This document shows positions 1-4,683 of a DNA stretch of 5,495 nt, one piece after another. The notes under the pieces are model-generated. The model saw only the letters and a program-made list of their open reading frames with translations. It had not been told where the DNA came from and did no database searches. The DNA lies in contig CAJAHC010000583.1 in NCBI GenBank assembly GCA_903939355.1, positions 1 through 5,495 on the forward strand, in the 5' to 3' direction. Both the position numbers and the translations under genes were made by a program. How positions within the stretch are numbered: position 1 is the stretch's first letter; each line of letters starts with the position of its first letter. This DNA is from an uncultured Methylococcaceae bacterium. Its GTDB lineage: Bacteria > Pseudomonadota > Gammaproteobacteria > Methylococcales > Methylomonadaceae.

Positions 1-203
1 AGGTCGCATTAAAAGAAGGATTTATGACTCTGAATTTCCCAAAAGGAAGTTTGCATCTCAAGAGTTGCAGCTATAGTAACTATAAAAACTAAAAGAGGGA
101 ATGTGGCAAATCGTCACGCGGCAGATTGTCGCAGTTCCTATTACACTATCAAAAACTCTTGGCCTCAAGTCCGCCAATAGCTGCAAGATAACCCCTTTAA
201 AAC
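1..203. other. Intergenic stretch with no supported gene
   Basis: No reading frame here looks like a recognisable protein. One plus-strand frame is open from the left edge to a TAG at 74-76 (ending ...RKFASQELQL) and another to a TAA near 90-92. Either could be the tail of a gene starting outside the window, but neither is recognised. The stretch contains a perfect 10-bp inverted repeat (TTGCAGCTAT at 65-74, ATAGCTGCAA at 177-186), a small palindrome (TATAGT-A-ACTATA, 72-84), and an imperfect 13-bp direct repeat (105-117 and 120-132) whose three differences are all transitions. No strong terminator for the asparaginase gene was found on its 3' side. Confidence 0.5.
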
Positions 204-1256
204 TCAAAGATGCTCGCCGGCTATATCCTTTTCAATAAAAGCCATTATTTGCAACTCATCACTAAAATTTCCATAAGCCAACATCAACTTTACGTAAGCA
301 GCTTCAATAGACATATTCCAGATCATTTCAGCACCCTGCTCTATCAATGCTAAAGTCGTTTGATATGCATTAACTGAGTTAATCGACGGTGCCAAATAAA
401 CCTTGATTTTTTGTTCTCCGCAGCGCTTTATAAATTCAGCCAAGGAATAATTTTCACCCCATTGAGTTGAGGCACAGGCGGTACCTGAATGATATAAGTC
501 ATGTAAAACAGCATCTATATCTTCAAGATTAAAATTGGCATAATTTAATCCCGGATAAGGTTTTATCATTAAAATACGTCCAGAAAAATCAGCTTTCAAG
601 CCATGTTGTACTGTTGTTTCACTAGCTTCTAAAATAGCTCTATTATCGCCAAGAACGCGGTGTTTTTGATAGCCTAGCATGTCAAAAATCTGATTTTCAT
701 AGCGCATGGCACTTTTGTCCTGAATACTAAAAAAATCACCACTTAACTGTAATGAGCAAGTCAATCGAGAAGCTTTATGCACTTGTAGTGTTTGCTGTTG
801 ATTTCGATAAGGCACAAAAACGCCTGCCTGAATATTTTGTAATATAAATTCAACAGCACACATGAAATTAACAAGTCCATTTGCTCTTGGATCACTCAGA
901 GGGTAATCACTGGCGACCAAGAGCACAGGTATCTTGATGGCATTAAAATAAAAACTTAAGGCCGCAGCAGTGTAAGCAAGAGTATCAGTGCCATGTGTAA
1001 TAATAATGCCGTCATAACGTTCAGGTTGCATTGCTTCAATGGCATTAATCAGTGTTTGCCAAACGCAGGGTCCAAGATTCTCACTTAACATCTGTAATGG
1101 CTGAATAGTGCTAAAACTCACCTGTTGAGAATTTTGGCAATGCTGTTGAAACAGCTCAAGCAATTGGTAAGATGCTGAACTAGCTGTATTAATGGTGCCC
1201 TCAGTCGCAATTGAGCCAATAGTGCCGCCAGTAAATACAACCAAAATATTTTTCAT
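204..1256 (-). CDS. ansA: L-asparaginase, type I (AnsA)-like, probably cytoplasmic
   Basis: This 350-residue protein belongs to the asparaginase/glutaminase family, which hydrolyses L-asparagine to aspartate and ammonia. The N-terminal motif TGGTIGS (residues 9-15) carries the nucleophile Thr12. HGTDTLAYTAAALSF (88-102) carries the second catalytic threonine Thr90 and Asp91, and Lys161 in HKASRL sits where the catalytic lysine is expected. The smaller C-terminal domain includes MSIEAAYVKL (315-324), like the M-[ST]-x-E-A motif of AnsA. No signal peptide is seen and the length is close to the E. coli cytoplasmic enzyme (338 aa), so a cytoplasmic type I-like enzyme is favoured. The loop that reads TGSQxPL in AnsA reads VASDYPL here (114-120), so substrate preference could differ. 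The ATG start directly precedes the conserved beta strand, although no good Shine-Dalgarno is visible. It is transcribed divergently from folA. Family call is secure; exact substrate and the symbol are less so. Confidence 0.85.
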   Translation of the reverse strand: MKNILVVFTGGTIGSIATEGTINTASSASYQLLELFQQHCQNSQQVSFSTIQPLQMLSENLGPCVWQTLINAIEAMQPERYDGIIITHGTDTLAYTAAALSFYFNAIKIPVLLVASDYPLSDPRANGLVNFMCAVEFILQNIQAGVFVPYRNQQQTLQVHKASRLTCSLQLSGDFFSIQDKSAMRYENQIFDMLGYQKHRVLGDNRAILEASETTVQHGLKADFSGRILMIKPYPGLNYANFNLEDIDAVLHDLYHSGTACASTQWGENYSLAEFIKRCGEQKIKVYLAPSINSVNAYQTTLALIEQGAEMIWNMSIEAAYVKLMLAYGNFSDELQIMAFIEKDIAGEHL

Positions 1257-1314
1257 AGTATGATGATGAAATTAATTAATCGTTAGAGAATATCAAAGCA
1301 CACAGCTCAAGAAA
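1257..1314. promoter_or_regulatory. Divergent promoter region between ansA and folA
   Basis: This 58-bp gap lies between two divergent start codons, so promoters for both genes must be here or overlap the coding ends. It is very AT-rich and has a perfect 10-bp palindrome, ATTAATTAAT, at 1271-1280. Reading towards ansA, TTGATA (complement of about 1291-1296) could serve as a -35 box with only a weak -10 candidate about 16-17 bp on. No clear promoter for folA can be picked by eye. Ribosome binding sites for both genes are weak; folA has only AAGAAA just before its ATG. The function is inferred from gene orientation, not from strong motifs. Confidence 0.4.
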
Positions 1315-1818
1315 ATGAAAATTTCACTTATCGTCGCGATGGCGAGTAATCGGACTATTGGTCTGGATAATAAAATGCCTTGGCATTTATCAGCCGATCT
1401 TAAAAAGTTTAAGAAAATCACAATGGGATCGCCCATTTTAATGGGTAGAAAAACCTATGAGTCCATTGGCAAACCCTTACCTGGCCGCACTAATATCATT
1501 ATTAGCCGAAACTGCGATTATCAGCAACAGGGTTGTTTAGTATTTAATGATCTTGCAACCGCTTTAAAAAAAGCCTGCGAAAACTCGGAAGAAATTTTTA
1601 TTATTGGTGGCTCTGATCTCTATAAAGCAATACTTCCGATGACTGATGTGATTTATCTTACACTCATCAATAAAGTATTTCAGGGCGATACATTTTTCCC
1701 CGAAATTGATCTGAATGAATGGTCTGAAGTGGCTCGGGAAGATATTATAAATGACCCTAATACCGACTTTAGTTACAGTTTCTTAAAGCTTGAAAAAACA
1801 ATGCCAAATATACGCTAG
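1315..1818 (+). CDS. folA: Dihydrofolate reductase
   Basis: Dihydrofolate reductase reduces 7,8-dihydrofolate to tetrahydrofolate with NADPH in the cytoplasm, feeding thymidylate, purine and methionine synthesis. The 167-residue protein has the full family pattern: SLIVAMASNRTIG at the N-terminus, MPWHLSADLKKFK (21-33) with Trp23 and the acidic active-site residue Asp28 (Asp27 in E. coli), the NADPH-binding MGRKTYESIGKPLPGR (43-58), IIGGSDLYK (96-104) for the pyrophosphate, and GDTFFPEID (124-132). Length matches chromosomal FolA (159 aa in E. coli) and no residue seems missing. The ATG is placed right at the first beta strand, so the start is secure despite a weak Shine-Dalgarno. It is the first gene of the plus-strand run, divergent from ansA. 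A small hairpin and a 73-85-bp gap separate it from the DAHP synthase gene. Confidence 0.97.
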   Translation: MKISLIVAMASNRTIGLDNKMPWHLSADLKKFKKITMGSPILMGRKTYESIGKPLPGRTNIIISRNCDYQQQGCLVFNDLATALKKACENSEEIFIIGGSDLYKAILPMTDVIYLTLINKVFQGDTFFPEIDLNEWSEVAREDIINDPNTDFSYSFLKLEKTMPNIR

Positions 1819-1849
1819 CAAAAACTAACAAGAATACACTGAAAACAGT

Positions 1850-1855
1850 TAAAAT
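1850..1855 (+). promoter_or_regulatory. Possible -10 element upstream of the DAHP synthase gene
   Basis: TAAAAT matches the sigma-70 -10 consensus at five of six positions and lies 37-49 bp before the two candidate start codons. The best -35 candidate, TAACAA at 1826-1831 with an 18-bp spacer, is poor. If real, it would let the DAHP synthase-thiSG-trmB genes be transcribed independently of folA. AT-rich DNA makes chance matches common, so confidence is low. Confidence 0.25.
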
Positions 1856-1859
1856 AGCC

Positions 1860-1877
1860 GGATTTAACAATCCTTTT
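1860..1877 (+). terminator. Small hairpin with T-run between folA and the DAHP synthase gene
   Basis: GGATT (1860-1864) and AATCC (1869-1873) form a perfect 5-bp stem around a TAAC loop, followed directly by TTTT (1874-1877). This has the shape of a short intrinsic terminator or attenuator placed 42 bp after the folA stop and 14-26 bp before the next start. The stem is short with only two G-C pairs, so at best it would reduce read-through. No leader peptide rich in aromatic codons and no TyrR-box-like sequence is seen next to it. Confidence 0.3.
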
Positions 1878-1879
1878 GT

Positions 1880-1884
1880 GAAGG
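1880..1884 (+). promoter_or_regulatory. Shine-Dalgarno GAAGG favouring a TTG start at 1892
   Basis: GAAGG lies 7 nt before an in-frame TTG at 1892 but 19 nt before the in-frame ATG at 1904, and nothing else upstream of the ATG resembles a ribosome binding site. The spacing therefore favours TTG (adding residues MVAS). Comparison with E. coli AroG, which begins MNYQNDDLRI, fits the ATG ([12 protein letters not shown]) slightly better. The two starts differ by four residues and do not change the function call. Confidence 0.4.
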
Positions 1885-1903
1885 CAACAGCTTGGTAGCT
1901 AGC

Positions 1904-2969
1904 ATGCAAATTAAATATAACACTGATGACTTGCGAATTTGTGGGATTGCAGAAGTCATTCCGCCTGCTCAAGTTCACGATGAAATGCCCATCACAGAAA
2001 AAGCAGCGCAAACCACGATTCAGGCAAGAACTGAAATTCATAATATATTGACAGGTCAGGATGACAGGCTACTGGTTGTAGTCGGTCCTTGTTCCATTCA
2101 TGATCCCAAAGCGGCATTAGAGTATGCCGGCTTTTTGAAAGCCATTAAAGATGAGCTAAAAAATGATCTTGTCGTTGTCATGCGAGTTTATTTTGAAAAG
2201 CCCCGAACAACAGTTGGCTGGAAAGGTTTAATTAATGACCCAGATCTAGACTCCAGTTTTAATATCAATAAAGGCTTACGTGTTGCCAGACAGTTATTGC
2301 TAGATGTAAATATACTAGGTATGCCTGCAGCGACCGAATATCTGGATTTAATTACGCCACAATACGTTTCTGACTTGATTGCCTGGGGGTGCCATTGGCG
2401 CGAGAACTACCGAAAGCCAAGGGCATAGAGAATTAGCCTCTGGCGTATCGTGTCCAATCGGCTTTAAAAATTCAACTGACGGTACCATCAAAATTGCCAT
2501 TGACGCAATCAGAGCTGCCATGAGTCCACATCATTTTTTATCACTGACTAAAGCGGGACGATCTGCAATCTTCTCAACAACAGGTAATGAAGATGTGCAT
2601 ATCATTTTAAGAGGCGGCAATGGCCGACCCAACTATGATGCAGTGAGTGTCGAACAAGTTGCTGAAGGTCTTATCAAAGCCAATTTAAAACCCAACATCA
2701 TGATTGACTTTAGTCATGCTAACAGCTTAAAACAATGCCAACGACAACTGATTGTCGGTCAAGATGTTTGTGGACAAATAGCTAATGGTGACCATAGGGT
2801 TATGGGTGTGATGATAGAAAGTCATCTCAAATCAGGTAATCAAGACGTAATTGATGGACAACCGTTAACTTACGGACAAAGTATTACTGACGGCTGCCTG
2901 TCTTGGGAAGATACAATTCCATTACTACACAGCTTGGCTGCAGCTGTTCAAAAACGCAGGCAAGGTTAA
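1904..2969 (+). pseudogene. aroG: DAHP synthase (class I, AroG/AroF/AroH family), frameshifted
   Basis: This gene would encode 3-deoxy-D-arabino-heptulosonate-7-phosphate synthase, the first shikimate-pathway enzyme, which condenses phosphoenolpyruvate and erythrose 4-phosphate. The first part (1904-2428, or from TTG 1892) carries VVGPCSIHD with metal ligand Cys63 and the substrate-binding [15 protein letters not shown]. It runs well up to Ala160-Trp161-Gly162, then goes out of frame for 12 foreign residues to a TAG at 2426. The family sequence resumes one base over ([11 protein letters not shown]...) and continues to a TAA at 2967-2969. It contains the other metal ligands His271 (DFSHAN), Glu305 (MIES) and Asp329 (SITDGC). 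Removing one G from GGGGG at 2385-2389 restores a 354-residue protein, close to the 350 of E. coli AroG. Ser182 aligns with AroG Ser180 of the phenylalanine site, but the controlling amino acid cannot be read with confidence. Both halves are well preserved, so the lesion is recent or a sequencing error. The symbol is by similarity; it could be another isozyme. Confidence 0.9.
2385..2389 (+). other. G5 run, site of the one-base frameshift
   Basis: Homologues encode Trp-Gly-Ala-Ile-Gly-Ala-Arg here. The sequence reads GCC TGG GGG TGC in the upstream frame, whereas GCC TGG GGT GCC ATT GGC would give the conserved protein. One surplus G in the run 2385-2389 explains everything, and no other lesion is needed. 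Confidence 0.9.
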
Positions 2970-2973
2970 ACTT

Positions 2974-3951
2974 ATGATAATTTATGTTAACGGTGAACAG
3001 CGTAAATATGTCGAAGGAGCCACTGTTGCCAACGTAGTTAACGACATGAACTTGACCGGAAAAAAAATAGCCATCGAACTAAATAAGGAAATCTTACCTT
3101 TTCAGCAATATACAACTCAACGATTAAACGCTGAAGACCATTTGGAAATTGTTCATGCTATTGGAGGTGGTCAACATGATTCTTTTTTACTTGCAGGTGT
3201 AACCTATCATTCACGTCTTCTGGTTGGTACCGGTAAATACAAGAATATGGAGGAAACTCGCTTAGCTATTGAAGCCAGTGGCGCCCAAATTGTGACTGTC
3301 GCAATTCGACGCACTAATATTGGTCAAAACCCTGGCGAACCTAATTTATTAGATGTTATTTCCCCTGATAAATACACTATTTTGCCTAACACAGCAGGTT
3401 GTTATACTGCTGAAGAAGCCGTCAGAACTTGTCGCTTGGGTAGAGAATTACTTGGCGGCCATAAGTTGGTTAAGCTTGAAGTATTAGCAGATCAAAAAAC
3501 ACTATTTCCTGATGTCTCGGAAACCTATATCGCCGCTGAGTTATTAGTTAAAGAGGGCTTTGATGTCATGGTTTATACCAATGACGACCCCATTGCTGCG
3601 AAAAGACTGGAAGATATCGGCTGTATTGCTGTTATGCCTTTAGCTGCACCTATCGGCTCAGGCTTAGGGATCAGAAATCCTTATAATATTTTAACCATTA
3701 TCGAAAATGCCAATGTGCCAATTTTAGTGGATGCAGGCGTTGGTACTGCTTCAGATGCAGCCATTGCCATGGAGTTAGGTTGTGCTGGCGTTCTTATGAA
3801 CACAGCTATTGCCGAAGCTAAAAATCCGATACTCATGGCTTCGGCAATGCGTAAAGGTATTGAAGCTGGCCGAGAAGCCTATTTAGCCGGACGAATGCCC
3901 AGAAAACGCTTTGCTTCAGCATCATCGCCGATAGATGGTTTGTTTTTTTGA
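2974..3951 (+). CDS. thiG: ThiS-ThiG fusion: sulfur carrier protein plus thiazole synthase
   Basis: The protein fuses two thiamine-pathway proteins that are usually separate. Residues 1-66 are a complete ThiS: a ubiquitin-like fold starting MIIYVNGE and ending EIVHAIGGG, whose Gly-Gly normally becomes a C-terminal thiocarboxylate. Residues 70-325 are a full ThiG TIM barrel, which joins 1-deoxy-D-xylulose 5-phosphate, dehydroglycine and ThiS sulfur into the thiazole phosphate. Visible ThiG features are [10 protein letters not shown] (81-90), the Schiff-base lysine Lys167 and Glu169 in [15 protein letters not shown] (197-206), APIGSGLGI (225-233), Asp253 in [11 protein letters not shown], and a [14 protein letters not shown] tail. 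Lys167, Glu169 and Asp253 keep the spacing of B. subtilis Lys96, Glu98 and Asp182. The start has AAGG at 2962-2965 with 8-nt spacing and lies 4 bp after the DAHP synthase stop, suggesting coupled translation. Fused ThiSG proteins are annotated in some proteobacteria, so the joint is probably real. ThiF, ThiH or ThiO are not in the window. Confidence 0.93.
   Translation: MIIYVNGEQRKYVEGATVANVVNDMNLTGKKIAIELNKEILPFQQYTTQRLNAEDHLEIVHAIGGGQHDSFLLAGVTYHSRLLVGTGKYKNMEETRLAIEASGAQIVTVAIRRTNIGQNPGEPNLLDVISPDKYTILPNTAGCYTAEEAVRTCRLGRELLGGHKLVKLEVLADQKTLFPDVSETYIAAELLVKEGFDVMVYTNDDPIAAKRLEDIGCIAVMPLAAPIGSGLGIRNPYNILTIIENANVPILVDAGVGTASDAAIAMELGCAGVLMNTAIAEAKNPILMASAMRKGIEAGREAYLAGRMPRKRFASASSPIDGLFF
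3163..3178 (+). promoter_or_regulatory. Out-of-frame Shine-Dalgarno and ATG at the ThiS/ThiG joint
   Basis: GGAGG (3163-3167), inside the codons for the ThiS Gly-Gly-Gly, stands 8 nt before an ATG at 3176-3178, an ideal initiation layout placed exactly where a separate ThiG would begin. The ATG is one frame off the fusion and encodes only MILFYLQV before TAA. It may be a relic of a separate thiG start, a translated mini-ORF, or coincidence forced by the Gly codons. Confidence 0.35.
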
Positions 3952-3956
3952 ACAAC

Positions 3957-4646
3957 ATGAGCGCGCCTGAACAATCCATTCCGCAAAGGATCCGTAGCTT
4001 TATTCGTAGGCAAGGCCGCCTTACACCTGGCCAACAACTGGCTTTGGACAATCATTGGAATACGTTTTGCCTTGACCCCAAAGTTGATTATGATTTTACC
4101 CAAGTATTCGGACGAGAGGCGCCTCTGTTTGTTGAAATTGGCTTTGGAAATGGTGACAGCTTGGCCAAGATGGCATCTGCTAATCCTGACAAAGATTATA
4201 TTGGCATTGAGGTTCATACGCCGGGTGTCGGACACTTACTGATGTTGTTAAATGAGCAAGGCCTTAGTAACGTCAGAATTTATTGCCATGATGCCATCGA
4301 AATTTTGGAACAAAAAATTGCCGACAATAGTTTAACTGGAATACATCTATTCTTCCCAGACCCTTGGCATAAAAAGAAACACCATAAAAGACGTATCGTA
4401 AGGCCCAGCTTTGTTGAATTATTGATCAAAAAATTAAAATCGGGCGGTTATTTTCATGCGGCAACCGACTGGGAAAATTATGCCCAAACTATGTTGGAAG
4501 TTTTATCGGAAAGTTCAAGCTTAAGCAATATCAGTGCCGCTAACGATTATTGTCAACGACCTGAATACAGGCCATTGACCAAGTTTGAACAACGCGGATT
4601 ACGTTTAGGCCACGGAGTTTGGGATTTGATCTTTGAAAAAAAGTAG
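3957..4646 (+). CDS. trmB: tRNA (guanine-N7-)-methyltransferase
   Basis: TrmB transfers a methyl group from S-adenosylmethionine to N7 of G46 in the variable loop of tRNAs. The sequence follows E. coli TrmB (239 aa) throughout: IRSFIRRQGRLTPGQ near the start, then the SAM-binding EIGFGNG and IGIEVHTPGVG, then CHDA, FFPDPWHKKKHHKRRIV, ATDWENYA and the C-terminal RPLTKFEQRGLRLGHGVWDL. Counting from a TTG at 3948, Glu63, Glu88, Asp115, Asp138, Lys142, Asp174 and Thr211-Glu214 match the E. coli SAM and tRNA-binding residues Glu69, Glu94, Asp121, Asp144, Lys148, Asp180 and Thr217-Glu220. I place the start at ATG 3957 (229 aa), 5 bp after the thiSG stop. The alternative TTG overlaps that stop (TTGA) and adds three residues. 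Neither has a good Shine-Dalgarno, so translation probably depends on ribosomes finishing thiSG. A thiG-trmB neighbourhood is also known in Pseudomonas. Confidence 0.96.
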   Translation: MSAPEQSIPQRIRSFIRRQGRLTPGQQLALDNHWNTFCLDPKVDYDFTQVFGREAPLFVEIGFGNGDSLAKMASANPDKDYIGIEVHTPGVGHLLMLLNEQGLSNVRIYCHDAIEILEQKIADNSLTGIHLFFPDPWHKKKHHKRRIVRPSFVELLIKKLKSGGYFHAATDWENYAQTMLEVLSESSSLSNISAANDYCQRPEYRPLTKFEQRGLRLGHGVWDLIFEKK

Positions 4647-4655
4647 CACTTCTTT
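4637..4655 (-). terminator. Weak terminator-like hairpin between the convergent genes
   Basis: On the minus strand the sequence reads AAAGAAGT-GCT-ACTTTTTTT: an 8-bp stem with one mismatch, a 3-nt loop, and a stem arm that is itself T-rich and runs into the T tract opposite the end of trmB. It lies 29 bp past the glycosidase stop and overlaps the trmB stop codon. It could end minus-strand transcripts and, less well, plus-strand ones. It is poor in G-C pairs, so the call is tentative. Confidence 0.3.
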
Positions 4656-4683
4656 CTCTCGCTCGCTGTAAATAATTTCCAGA

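Noticed and set aside
118..132. GCGGC-AGATT-GTCGC hairpin
   Set aside because: The stem is 5 bp including a G-U pair, has no T-run after it, and overlaps the imperfect direct repeat, so no function can be supported.
158..169. CTTG-GCCT-CAAG hairpin, followed on the minus strand by TTTTT, as a terminator for the asparaginase gene
   Set aside because: The stem is only 4 bp with a 4-nt loop and two bases intervene before the T-run, which is too weak to call a terminator.
101..238. Possible 45-codon plus-strand ORF starting MWQIVTRQIV, preceded by GAGGGA
   Set aside because: The Shine-Dalgarno-like bases nearly touch the ATG, the predicted peptide is unrecognised, and its 3' part overlaps the end of the asparaginase gene on the other strand. 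Chance is the simplest explanation.
1769..2041. Minus-strand ORF across the folA end and DAHP synthase start
   Set aside because: It lies opposite strongly conserved coding sequence, has no recognisable domain, and the plus-strand genes explain the region.
2417..2419. Gly in place of Val within the ESQ-x-HRE motif of the DAHP synthase, as a second inactivating lesion
   Set aside because: That position already differs between E. coli isozymes (Val in AroG, Thr in AroF), so it appears tolerant and is not evidence of decay.
3833..4235. Minus-strand ORFs opposite the thiSG end and trmB start
   Set aside because: They mirror conserved plus-strand coding DNA and show no family features.
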